Source: an uncultured Bacteroidia bacterium (GTDB taxonomy: Bacteria > Bacteroidota > Bacteroidia > Bacteroidales > Prolixibacteraceae). Taken from it: a stretch of DNA of 32,077 bases. Shown here piece after piece: positions 15,320 to 23,772 of the stretch (positions are counted from its first letter, which is position 1; the number at the start of each line of letters is the position of its first letter). The translations under genes were made by a program, and so were the position numbers. The stretch spans positions 1 through 32,077 of the forward strand of contig CAIXCY010000091.1 of the NCBI GenBank assembly GCA_903918045.1, written 5' to 3'. The notes beneath the pieces are model-generated. The model made no database searches, had not been told where the DNA came from, and worked only from the letters and a program-made list of their open reading frames with translations.

Positions 15320-15347
15320 AGGGTCAGTTAAATTTAAACTGACTATG

Positions 15348-16691
15348 TTAAGGGATAATAACTTTATCGATTACATGTACCACGCCGTTGCTTCCTTGAA
15401 CATCAGCTTTTACAACATGTACACTTCCGTCGATAGTAACTGCTCCCCCACTCACCATTACATTAAGCGATTTTCCTGAATTCAATGTCTGAACTGCACC
15501 TGAGGAGAGACTTCCTGACTGCACATTTCCACTTACAACATGCGCCAGAAGGATAGGAATAAGTTGCTCTTTTGTTAATGCATCCACACCACTGATCTTT
15601 AAAGTTGAAAATAATGCAGTAAAAGCATCGTTTGTAGGAGCAAACACCGTAAACGGACCGGAACCGGATAAGGCGGTAACAAGATCAGCTTTAACCAAGG
15701 CAGAGACCAGTGTACTGAACATACTGTTTTGCAAAGCAAGATCCACAACACTTGGGGGTAGTAGGACTTTATCAATTACGTGGATAATACCGTTGGTAGC
15801 TACGACATCAGTTGCGATAACCTTGGAACTATTATTCAACACAACACCTGAGGTAGTAGCAACCTGTAATGATATATTTTTTCCAAAGGCAGTACTTAAA
15901 GTTGGGAAATAACCTGCCGTTACGGTAGCAGCCGGAATATAACCTGAAAGGACATGATAAAGTAGAATAGGAGATAATGCGTCTGCCGAAAGATCGTTTA
16001 ATGTAACTTTTAAGGAAGCTAGAAGGGCAGAAAAAGCATCATTGGTCGGGGCCAATAAAGTATAGGTTTTGCTATTGTCTGAAAGAGGGGTAACAAGGTT
16101 AGCCTTCACGACAGCTGCGACTAACGAACTAAACATTGGATTGGCAATAGCATGATCCACTAAACTCATAGGTAGTAATACTTTGTCAATCACATGGATA
16201 ACTCCATTATCTGCCAAAATATCAGTCTTTGTTATCATTGAACGACCATTTATCTTTGTGCTTGTCATATCTACAAACATCGAAAGATAAGATTTTGCAA
16301 CAGGACCCCCAGAAAGTGTAGAATAATAACCTGTGGTAATCTGTGCGGCAAGTGCTTTTCCCGATTTTACATGATAAAGTAAAACTTTGGTTAAAGTTTC
16401 AGTAGGAATATCATTCAGTGAGGCAACCTTTAATTCGGTTAACAAGGAGGCAAAAGCAGCATTCGTTGGAGCGAATACCGTAAATGAACTCATGTTATCA
16501 GCCAGTGCCACATCCAAACCCGTCTTCTTCAAAGCAAGAACCAAAGTTGAAAAATCAGGATTAGAAGCAGCTACATCAGTTATGGTATGAGTCTTCATTC
16601 CACCGCCTGAAGAATCTTTTTTACAACCAACAAATAGTATTGCTATAAGTGAAATACTAACTAAAGAAATAATTTTAAATAAATTTTTCAT
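15348..16691 (-). CDS. lipoprotein with three FAS1 (fasciclin) domains
   Basis: This 447-residue lipoprotein has a signal peptide with lipobox FVGC (C23) and then three FAS1 domains at about 36-174, 175-312 and 313-447. Each has the H1 motif (FTVFAPTNAAF, YTLLAPTNDAF, FTVFAPTNDAF), an LLYHV or LLAHV segment, and a terminal NGxxHVIDKVxxP. The three copies are clearly similar, pointing to internal duplication. FAS1 domains mediate adhesion or cell-surface contacts; in Bacteroidota such lipoproteins are also found near light- or stress-response genes. It is upstream of, and co-oriented with, the cobalamin-type MerR regulator, and may be a target of it (inference). A very AT-rich leader of about 170 bp precedes the start. 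Confidence 0.9.
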   Translation of the reverse strand: MKNLFKIISLVSISLIAILFVGCKKDSSGGGMKTHTITDVAASNPDFSTLVLALKKTGLDVALADNMSSFTVFAPTNAAFASLLTELKVASLNDIPTETLTKVLLYHVKSGKALAAQITTGYYSTLSGGPVAKSYLSMFVDMTSTKINGRSMITKTDILADNGVIHVIDKVLLPMSLVDHAIANPMFSSLVAAVVKANLVTPLSDNSKTYTLLAPTNDAFSALLASLKVTLNDLSADALSPILLYHVLSGYIPAATVTAGYFPTLSTAFGKNISLQVATTSGVVLNNSSKVIATDVVATNGIIHVIDKVLLPPSVVDLALQNSMFSTLVSALVKADLVTALSGSGPFTVFAPTNDAFTALFSTLKISGVDALTKEQLIPILLAHVVSGNVQSGSLSSGAVQTLNSGKSLNVMVSGGAVTIDGSVHVVKADVQGSNGVVHVIDKVIIP

Positions 16692-17218
16692 GACTATCGT
16701 TTTTTTTGTTTAACTTTTTTGTTTTTTAACTCCACAAATTAAATCTTTAAAACAATATCTTGTTTATTTATTTTGTATTTTTATTAAACATTTTATCTTA
16801 AATAATTATATATTCCTATATATCTGATACATACAAAATTTTATTTAACTTTTTTTAACGTATACATATTGAAGATATCAAAAACATGGTAACCCGCCAT
16901 TATTCCAGGGAGTTTAAATAATTAGCTGTCACAATCATTCCCAATCGATAGAACCCTATAATTCTACATCATTATATATCAATCATATAGCGCCTCAATA
17001 CTAATAAAAAAAGCTATAAATTAATAATACAATAAGTTAAGAGTGGTATACGGATATTCCCAGCCTCAGTTAAATGGTCATGCAGATGGTGTGCTGTGTT
17101 TATACAAATGTCATAGTTAAGAGGGGATAACAGATGGAAAAGAAACATCCAGAGTTATCGGAAGATCGTGAAAGAAAGGATAGCAGGGAACTATCCGAAA
17201 TACAAAAACTATACAAAA
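16692..17218. other. AT-rich non-coding stretch upstream of the FAS1 gene
   Basis: No gene is supported. Positions 16692-16860 are extremely A/T-rich with T- and A-runs, and presumably hold the FAS1 promoter on the minus strand. I could not place a -7/-33 pair with confidence. Positions 16861-17133 show nothing recognisable. Positions 17171-17197 hold a candidate terminator for the LytTR operon, listed separately. Confidence 0.5.
17171..17197 (-). terminator. candidate terminator of the LytS/LytTR operon
   Basis: On the minus strand, 22 bases after the LytTR stop codon, GGATAG and CTATCC form a 6-bp stem with a 7-base loop (TTCCCTG), followed by TTTCTTT. The stem is short and the T-tract is interrupted by a C, so confidence is moderate. 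Confidence 0.4.
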
Positions 17219-17998
17219 TCATCCCGCCTCCCCATTCATCCAGCTTTTAAAAGCAGCTGTTTTCGATCGACTTACGACGATGTCGAGTTTTGGGTCTGAT
17301 TTTAATTCAACTTTAAGTTTAAAATTGAAATAATTATGAACCTTACGGATGGCATCAGCCGAAATAATAAACTGGCGGTTTACCCGGAAAAATAGTTTTG
17401 GATCGAGTTTTGAGGACAATTCTTCAACCGAGTTGGGAATAATATGTCTTTTATTTTCATGGGTCAGCAGGAAGACCTCTTTATCTTCAACAAAAAAGCA
17501 GGCAACTTCTGATACTGTAATTGGAATCATTGAGTCCCCCTTACTGATAAGAAACCGGCTTTTGAAGACATTCAATTTCGGAATTCGCAGTTCTTTGATT
17601 ATTTGGTAAAGATACGAATTGGGGTTATTATCATTAAAATATGCCTTAAATTTTCTGAACTTGTCTATCGCGGCCTTTAATCGTTCCCTGTTAACAGGTT
17701 TCAACAAATAGTCGATGCTGTTAATTTCAAATGCCTTTAAAGCATATTCATCGTAGGCTGTTGTGAAAATTATGGGGATTAGCACCTCACAACCTTCAAA
17801 TATTGAAAAGCTTTTCCCGTCGGCCAATTGGATGTCCATAAAAATCAGATCATAGTCAGGATTTGAATTCAGGTGAGCGATGGTTGCTGAAACCGTATCC
17901 AGAGGACCAAAAATCTGTGCCTCCGGTTCAAATTCGAGAATTAGTTGGTTCAGGCGATCGGCAGCCAACTCCTCATCTTCTACAATAAGTATCTTCAT
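17219..17998 (-). CDS. LytTR-family response regulator
   Basis: This 259-residue regulator has an N-terminal receiver (1-~120) with E7/D8/E9, phospho-acceptor D55 (IFMDIQLADG), T80 (FTTAYDEYA) and K100 (YLLKPVN). A LytTR DNA-binding domain (~150-255) follows, with FFVEDKEVFLLT, LDPKLFFRVNRQFIIS and the VELKSDPKLDIVVSRSK strand typical of the family. The ATG overlaps the sensor kinase stop by 4 bp (17995-17998), so the two are co-translated. It is expected to activate promoters through LytTR repeats. The flavodoxin/TonB genes transcribed towards this pair are natural candidates as targets. Confidence 0.93.
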   Translation of the reverse strand: MKILIVEDEELAADRLNQLILEFEPEAQIFGPLDTVSATIAHLNSNPDYDLIFMDIQLADGKSFSIFEGCEVLIPIIFTTAYDEYALKAFEINSIDYLLKPVNRERLKAAIDKFRKFKAYFNDNNPNSYLYQIIKELRIPKLNVFKSRFLISKGDSMIPITVSEVACFFVEDKEVFLLTHENKRHIIPNSVEELSSKLDPKLFFRVNRQFIISADAIRKVHNYFNFKLKVELKSDPKLDIVVSRSKTAAFKSWMNGEAG

Positions 17999-19071
17999 GG
18001 TTTCTCAGATGATTTTTCAAACAAAGGAAGCATAACAGTAAATTTTCCCTCTTCCTGATTAATCACAATATCCTTGCCAGTCAAATGAAGATAGCGGTTC
18101 CTGATATTCTCAAGCCCCACTCCGGTTGAAGGTTCTTTATCTATTTTTGCCTTGATCGTATTTTCGACAATGATAGAATGTTTTTCGAGAACATAGACCC
18201 TTATCGTTAAGGGGTCCTCCTTTGAAACGATATTGTGCTTTATTGAATTTTCGAGCAACATTTGAATTGCCAGAGGAGGAATGGCATAATGAAAATACTT
18301 TTCCGGGACATTAAAATCGACATTCAATTTATTTCCAAAGCGGCTTTGCTGGATATAGACATATTCCCTGGCGATTTTAAGTTCAGATTCAAGCGAAACC
18401 ACCTCCTTGTCCTGAGACTGCAGCATATACCGCATTATCTCAGAAATACTTTCAACGTATCGCGATGCCACCGGATTATCGCTAACAAGCATAAGTAAAG
18501 TATTCAGGCTGTTAAACAGGAAATGGGGATTCACCTGGTTCCGCAGTGCGTCGTAACGGGCTTCGAGATTTGCCTGTTCCAAAGCCTGAGTCCTTAATAA
18601 ATTCTCTTTCCACTCAATAAAAAAAGAGGTTGAGGCATAAAGTGAACTAATCATAAAAGTAATGATTAATGACCCAATGATCAAGGTAACCCTTGAAGCG
18701 TGTCCAAGTGTCACATTCAGATAGTTTTCTACCATAAAGATCTCTGCGGCTTCAACAAGCAAAACCAATACAGACAAGGAAAGGACTTGAAATACGATGA
18801 GTTTAAGCGTTTCTCTAAACATTGAGAAACGATTGATCCCGTATTGAATAATTGCCATACTTCCATTCCAGATAAGGGCTGTGCGAATAACTGATACCAA
18901 TAAACATTTGACAAAACCTGCCTCACTATGACTATATCCGTAATCAACAAAAACGGAAATGGCCGATATAATAATTATCCCTGCTATTCGTATAAAATAT
19001 TCCCATTTACGGTTTTGCTTCGATTCCGCCTCTGGTATACAATGGATATAATCCGGTACCATTTCTTTCAT
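17995..19071 (-). CDS. LytS/YehU-type membrane sensor histidine kinase
   Basis: This 358-residue kinase has four predicted membrane helices in its first ~160 residues (for example IAGIIIISAISVFVDYGY and LIIGSLIITFMISSLYA), a short linker coiled coil, and then the His_kinase domain with H183 in QVNPHFLFNSLNTLL. The ATPase part has MLLENSIKHNIVSKEDPL and a G-box STGVGLENIRNRYLHL. There is no separate sensory domain, so the stimulus is probably sensed by the membrane helices. It is encoded directly before, and overlaps by 4 bp, the LytTR regulator; together they are a two-component system. ATG 19071 is the chosen start; a later Met at codon 4 is also possible. Confidence 0.92.
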   Translation of the reverse strand: MKEMVPDYIHCIPEAESKQNRKWEYFIRIAGIIIISAISVFVDYGYSHSEAGFVKCLLVSVIRTALIWNGSMAIIQYGINRFSMFRETLKLIVFQVLSLSVLVLLVEAAEIFMVENYLNVTLGHASRVTLIIGSLIITFMISSLYASTSFFIEWKENLLRTQALEQANLEARYDALRNQVNPHFLFNSLNTLLMLVSDNPVASRYVESISEIMRYMLQSQDKEVVSLESELKIAREYVYIQQSRFGNKLNVDFNVPEKYFHYAIPPLAIQMLLENSIKHNIVSKEDPLTIRVYVLEKHSIIVENTIKAKIDKEPSTGVGLENIRNRYLHLTGKDIVINQEEGKFTVMLPLFEKSSEKP

Positions 19072-19217
19072 CTGTTTATAATTTGTTTTTTAATTGCCAG
19101 ATAGCTTGCCCCATTCATCGGGGGAACTCGCCATAGATAATCATTCTTCTGTGTGAGAGGAACTCTAATGGATCGTTTCAGTCAGTCTAATTGCAAATTA
19201 ATGACGAAATTATCAAT

Positions 19218-19796
19218 TTATTTCAGCTCTATTCCTAACTTTTCCACTTTCCTCATCCATGCCATGCGACTCTCCAGGGACGAAGCTTTAATTGGTCCAA
19301 TGGAAGATATCTTTACGGGAGTAATTCCACTGAATCCTAGAATCCCCTTTTTCATCGAATGATGCCCCGGGCTCTTATAAATCAGCGAATAGTACCATGC
19401 TGGTGTATCCATCGTTACGATTAATCTGGCTGATTTTCCCTTAAGCAATTTATCCCAAAATATTGAATTTTCGCGATAACTAAACGCAAAGCCAGGGAGA
19501 AATACACGATCGATAAACCCTTTTAACAAGGCCGGATAGGTTCCCCACCAATTCGGATAGACTAAAACAAGATGGTCGCACTCCATTATATAGCGTTGCA
19601 TCATTAATAAATCAGGTTCCAATTCAGATCGTTCCCGGTATCCGGAGGTCAGAACAGGGTTAAACTTCAATTCCGTCAAATTGACCAATTGACATTCAGC
19701 CCCGGCCGAATCGGCCCCAGCCCTATAACGCTTAGCAAGTTCAAAACAAAGACTTTGCTTGTCAGGATGGCCATTAATAATTAAAAATTTCTTCAT
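19218..19796 (-). CDS. NAD(P)H-quinone-type flavodoxin-fold oxidoreductase (Flavodoxin_2)
   Basis: This 192-residue protein has the flavodoxin_2 signature: N-terminal LIINGHPDKQSLCFELAKRY (FMN/FAD phosphate region), VLVYPNWWGTYPALLKGFID and RVFLPGFAFSY, plus a C-terminal GITPVKISSIGPI segment. This matches small MdaB/KefF/YwrO-like NAD(P)H dehydrogenases that reduce quinones or other electrophiles in the cytoplasm. The gene follows the TonB receptor by 19 bp on the same strand, so the two probably form one transcript. The physiological substrate is unknown. Confidence 0.85.
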   Translation of the reverse strand: MKKFLIINGHPDKQSLCFELAKRYRAGADSAGAECQLVNLTELKFNPVLTSGYRERSELEPDLLMMQRYIMECDHLVLVYPNWWGTYPALLKGFIDRVFLPGFAFSYRENSIFWDKLLKGKSARLIVTMDTPAWYYSLIYKSPGHHSMKKGILGFSGITPVKISSIGPIKASSLESRMAWMRKVEKLGIELK

Positions 19797-19815
19797 ATTG
19801 CTGGATATTAATAAA

Positions 19816-22176
19816 TTAAAAATGAATTCGATATTGCATCATTGGAAAAAATCCGAGTTGATTTACGCTTTTCACCTCATTCTTTGAGGGGCTATAAAGT
19901 TGCATTAAGACATTGGTATGGTTGGTGAAATTTTCGATATAAAACACCCATTCCTGCGATACTTTCCGCCCGTTTAACCGGTAACCGAATTTGATATCTG
20001 CCTTTAGAAACGGATCAGCCTGCAATGAATATGCCCTTGAATTGTCATATTTCGTTGTAGATGCAGTTTGTGACGCATTGAAATCAACGGGGGTATAGCG
20101 TTTTCCTCCTGCATAACTCATTTTAAAATCAATATTCAATGCAGACTTCTGGTTCAGGCGAAACTCCTTACCTACCAATAAATTAACAACATAATTGCCA
20201 TTAAAAGCCGTATTCCGTTCAATCCCATCACTTCCCCTGTATTTTGACTCAAAAAGAGAAAGTGTACCAAGGTAGTAGAAGGTTTTGCTGAAAAAGCGCT
20301 CCATTGTAAATTCAAGTCCATAATTGCTTCCCCTTCCACTGTTTTTTAAACTGTCCTCGGCGTTTACACCCCATCCAGCACCGGTATTTAACATACTGAA
20401 TGATGAACTCCGCTGTTCAACGGGTACGTGATAAATATTTTGATAATAAGCCTCAGTCTTGAATCTCGTATTTTCGGCAATTGACAGGTCATATCCAATT
20501 ACAAACTGGTTTGATTTTGTGAATCCAAGTTTCTTGTTTGTTTCAACCAGAGAACCGTCAGGCATCTGAGAACCGATGAAATAGGTCGACAAGGTCTGTG
20601 ACCGGGAATGAAGTCCATAGCCAAAACTTAGTTTTTGCTTTGAAGAGAGTTGCCAGTTAAAACCAAGCCGGGGTTCCAGACTAGCTGAACCATTCAGATC
20701 GAAATAGCTAAAATGAATTCCGGGGACAAAACTGACTGTGCTACTCAGACGATAGGTGGCCTGAATATAAGGCTGATATAAAGTTACACCATTTGCCAAC
20801 CCTCTCCCATAATCAATCAGAGGACGCAAACCGCTATAGTCACTGCCTGAGGTTTTAGAAAGTAAGTCAAAGCCCATCCTGTCAACAGCAAAACCAATAC
20901 GACCGGATAAGCGGCTGTTGTACTTTTTATGTAAAAATCCACTTAGTGAGGTGCGAAACTCGGCATAATTATGATCAATATTTGGATAAAACCGACCATT
21001 GGCTGCCAACGTATCAATAAGCGTTCCGCCATCCTGATAAACTCCCGAAAGCGTAATTTTGTACCAGGTATGTTCATTTACAAAATGGGTATAGGAAATT
21101 CCTGCAGCACTCATGCGTGAACGGTTTGCAAGATTCTGCCCCTCGCCTGAATACATATCCTGACCATTCCCATTTTTACTGGCAGCAATCGAAATCTGAC
21201 TATCTCCGGTCAAACCAAAAACAGATAATCGTCCTTTTTTTAGCGGGAAATTCAGTTTAAAGGAGAAATCTTTATATTTTGGAATCCCGCTGGTTCCAAG
21301 ATTGATTAATCCGTCCATCAGTTGAAGTGTTGAATAACGGAAATTGGCAAGGTAGGAGGATTTATGGTTTTTGCCCAGAGGCCCTTCTGACCCGGCTTCA
21401 AATCCGTTGAATCCTACCTGGAACAGATTTTCATGTTTCTGATTATTTCCATTGCGCATATTCAGGTCAAAGACCCCGCTTAGGGCATTCCCATATTCGG
21501 CAGGAAAGGCTCCTGTGAAAAAATCGCTGTTTTGGAGGAGGTTGTTATTTAACATTCCTACTGGTCCTCCCGTGGTGCCCCCCTCGGCAAAATGATTGGG
21601 GTTTGGAATATCAATATCTTCAAGTCGCCACAACAATCCACTTGGGGAATTGCCACGGATTATGATATCATTACGTTGATCATTGGCCGCCGAAACTCCG
21701 GCATAATTCATCGCCATCCTGGCAACATCTCCCCTGCTACCGGCATATTTCTCAGTCTCTTCAACAGTAAATGACCGGGCGCTTACTGAACTCATCTGAT
21801 TTCGGGTCTGATCCTTTTCCGGTGATCCTTTGATTACAACTTCAGACCCCACAATCACATTTTCCTCTAGTTCTAACTCCAGAACGATCTCTTTCACCGA
21901 ATTAACCAGAATTGAAGCGACCAGTAAAGGTTTATACCCAATCAGGCTGATCTGGAAACTTTGTCTGCCTACAACAATCTTCTCCATTCTAAAATTGCCA
22001 TCAGTATCGGTGACAGTCCCCTTAAGTGGTTCAGAATTTAACAGAAGTATATTAACCCCGGGAAGGGGTATTTTCGATTCTTTATCGATAATCCTACCCC
22101 GGACTACCTGGAGGGGCTGGGCATGGATAAATGAAGTGTAAAGAAAAAGGGTAACAATCATCATTATTCGTTTCAT
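19816..22176 (-). CDS. TonB-dependent outer-membrane receptor with carboxypeptidase-like N-domain
   Basis: This 786-residue receptor starts at ATG 22176, which gives a signal peptide (MKRIMMIVTLFLYTSFIHAQ). The longer open frame to 22302 adds 42 unrelated residues. An N-terminal CarboxypepD_reg-like domain (VVRGRIIDKESKIPLPGVNI, ~23-110) is followed by a plug (~130-250, DIIIRGNSPSGLLWRLEDID, GAFPAEYGNALSGVFDL) and a beta-barrel ending QLGFFPMMQYRIHF with terminal Phe. It lacks the ~1000-residue length of SusC proteins and there is no SusD gene beside it, so it is not a canonical glycan importer. A siderophore, peptide or small-molecule substrate is possible. It stands alone behind the strong terminator at 22307-22338, so it has its own promoter, and is co-transcribed with the flavodoxin-fold gene. 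Confidence 0.9.
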   Translation of the reverse strand: MKRIMMIVTLFLYTSFIHAQPLQVVRGRIIDKESKIPLPGVNILLLNSEPLKGTVTDTDGNFRMEKIVVGRQSFQISLIGYKPLLVASILVNSVKEIVLELELEENVIVGSEVVIKGSPEKDQTRNQMSSVSARSFTVEETEKYAGSRGDVARMAMNYAGVSAANDQRNDIIIRGNSPSGLLWRLEDIDIPNPNHFAEGGTTGGPVGMLNNNLLQNSDFFTGAFPAEYGNALSGVFDLNMRNGNNQKHENLFQVGFNGFEAGSEGPLGKNHKSSYLANFRYSTLQLMDGLINLGTSGIPKYKDFSFKLNFPLKKGRLSVFGLTGDSQISIAASKNGNGQDMYSGEGQNLANRSRMSAAGISYTHFVNEHTWYKITLSGVYQDGGTLIDTLAANGRFYPNIDHNYAEFRTSLSGFLHKKYNSRLSGRIGFAVDRMGFDLLSKTSGSDYSGLRPLIDYGRGLANGVTLYQPYIQATYRLSSTVSFVPGIHFSYFDLNGSASLEPRLGFNWQLSSKQKLSFGYGLHSRSQTLSTYFIGSQMPDGSLVETNKKLGFTKSNQFVIGYDLSIAENTRFKTEAYYQNIYHVPVEQRSSSFSMLNTGAGWGVNAEDSLKNSGRGSNYGLEFTMERFFSKTFYYLGTLSLFESKYRGSDGIERNTAFNGNYVVNLLVGKEFRLNQKSALNIDFKMSYAGGKRYTPVDFNASQTASTTKYDNSRAYSLQADPFLKADIKFGYRLNGRKVSQEWVFYIENFTNHTNVLMQLYSPSKNEVKSVNQLGFFPMMQYRIHF

Positions 22177-22306
22177 ACATTTTTGCTTTTGGTTGATGAT
22201 GCAAAAATGTCCCGGTTTCAATACATTTAGGCATGAATTCCGCTGAAATGAAAAAAACCGGAGTTGAAACAGAAAATGCAGGAGACGAACCGAACAGTCC
22301 ATATCT

Positions 22307-22338
22307 AAAAAATGCCCGGAAGAATAATCCGGGCATTT
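22307..22338 (-). terminator. strong intrinsic terminator of the UroD-Gfo/Idh operon
   Basis: AAATGCCCGGA (22310-22320) and TCCGGGCATTT (22328-22338) are perfect 11-bp complements with a 7-base loop. On the minus strand the stem runs into TTTTTT (22312-22307). It lies 21 bases after the stop of the lipoprotein oxidoreductase and separates the operon from the TonB receptor gene. Confidence 0.88.
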
Positions 22339-22359
22339 AAACGTTAGACTGAAAAATCC

Positions 22360-23772
22360 TTATTTTCCTTCTTTTGCAAGTTTCAATGCGGCAGTGGTGG
22401 TATAATATTTTGTAATCATATTGGGAACCTCCCAATCGGGAAGTCTTCCCGATTTCAGGTACTCCAGGTATTTGGCTGTTACCTGTGCAAAATGTGCCTC
22501 ATGGCCAACTTTTAGGATTGCCGGAACGACCACTTTCCAGCCTGTATTTCCAACTTTTTCGAGTATCAGACCCTGCTGAGGAAGAGTTTTTAAGACCCTC
22601 TCCAGATTAGCAGCCACCTGGGTTAAATCGACACCTTTATTGCAATAAATATACAGTGTCGGGTCAAATTTCTCTTCAACCCCCTGCCGGATTTCAAGAC
22701 TGGCAAGTGATCCGCGCAAAACTGAATAATGGGAATCGCCGGCACCTTCCTCTGCTTTGAAATTCCAGATGGCTGTCACTTTTGCTACCACGCCTTTAAT
22801 TTTGTACAGGATTTCCCCGTTGGCATAAACATTCAATTTATCATCTGTTATTGTGGATTTAAGAAACTCAGGATACCGATCCAAATGGGTAACCTGCTTA
22901 AATTCGTCCTGAGTGAGTAACGTGGGCCACCTTTTGGCTTTAAGAATCGCTATATCTTTCTTTTGCAAAATTTGATCGGGGAAACATTCCCATTGGACGA
23001 GGTCCACAAGATGAGTAGTCACATCAACAATCCCTTCACCCTGTTGATTTACATCGAAAAACCATGCCGGGCGGACTAAAACGTTACCCGACACATTTTT
23101 ATAGAAGTAGTGAACACTTACCATTTCAACTGCAGGTTTTTCTGCCGTTCCTGTTGAAAGATTACCAAAGATCCCTGGCACCATGGATAATTCGCGCTGC
23201 AACTGTGTGGTCACCGAAAAACGCTCTGTCATAATATCATAAAGCAGAACACCATTCTTCTGTGCAATTTCGAAAGCTTCTTCCAGTAAAGGGAATTGCT
23301 CTGCGGTAATTACCATAGGCTTATCAGCCAAAACATTAAATCCTGCTTCGACCGATTTTTTCAGGTAGTCGGTCTTAATCCCGTTATTGCCCGAAACCAC
23401 AACCACATTCCCCCGTTTCTCAGAAAGCATCTTTTCAAGGTAATCTTTCCCTTTATAAACTTTCTCAAACCAGACTGTCGGATTTTCAGCTCTTGAGTTA
23501 TACCCTAAAATACGCTTGACATGTTCCTCAACATCATTTCCACCTGGCGAATAGACAAAGACTTCGGGATTAATCTGATCATACATATTTTTTTGAACCA
23601 ACGCGGCATGAAAATGTCCGGGATCAAGGGTAATCAGTTTTACTTCCCCTTTCGCACCGGTAAATTTTTCGGGTCCCAAACCATTTTTTTTTGTGCTTTT
23701 CCCTTTGTCTCCGCAGGAATTTAAGAGAACGATAACTATAAATGACATAATTGGCAGAATTGATCTTCTCAT
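22360..23772 (-). CDS. lipoprotein Gfo/Idh/MocA-type oxidoreductase with oxidoreductase C-terminal domain
   Basis: This 470-residue protein has a signal peptide with lipobox LNSC (C20), so it is membrane-anchored outside the cytoplasm. The N-terminal part has VKLITLDPGHFHAALVQKNM, NVVVVSGNNGIKTDY and FNVLADKPMVI, the last being the conserved E/DKP region of Gfo/Idh/MocA enzymes. The C-terminal half resembles the 'putative oxidoreductase C-terminal domain' group. A Rossmann GxGxxG is not obvious at the start (DPGHFHA), as in other members of this subgroup. Its start overlaps the PmoA-family stop by 4 bp (ATGA, 23769-23772). It is the last gene of the operon. Substrate unknown; oxidation of a sugar hydroxyl with tightly bound NAD(P) is a reasonable inference. 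Confidence 0.8.
   Translation of the reverse strand: MRRSILPIMSFIVIVLLNSCGDKGKSTKKNGLGPEKFTGAKGEVKLITLDPGHFHAALVQKNMYDQINPEVFVYSPGGNDVEEHVKRILGYNSRAENPTVWFEKVYKGKDYLEKMLSEKRGNVVVVSGNNGIKTDYLKKSVEAGFNVLADKPMVITAEQFPLLEEAFEIAQKNGVLLYDIMTERFSVTTQLQRELSMVPGIFGNLSTGTAEKPAVEMVSVHYFYKNVSGNVLVRPAWFFDVNQQGEGIVDVTTHLVDLVQWECFPDQILQKKDIAILKAKRWPTLLTQDEFKQVTHLDRYPEFLKSTITDDKLNVYANGEILYKIKGVVAKVTAIWNFKAEEGAGDSHYSVLRGSLASLEIRQGVEEKFDPTLYIYCNKGVDLTQVAANLERVLKTLPQQGLILEKVGNTGWKVVVPAILKVGHEAHFAQVTAKYLEYLKSGRLPDWEVPNMITKYYTTTAALKLAKEGK

Noticed and set aside
17134-17250. Plus-strand 38-codon frame preceded by a purine-rich AGAGGGG
   Set aside because: It overlaps the LytTR gene end antisense, crosses the candidate terminator and has no recognisable protein features.
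19107-19125. GC-rich partial hairpin (TTGCCCC...GGGGGAA) between the flavodoxin and kinase genes
   Set aside because: One mismatch in a short stem, about 90 bases past the stop and without a T-tract; not convincing as a terminator.
19816-22176. SusC/SusD-type polysaccharide importer
   Set aside because: The receptor is only 786 residues and no SusD-like lipoprotein follows; the next gene is a flavodoxin-fold enzyme.
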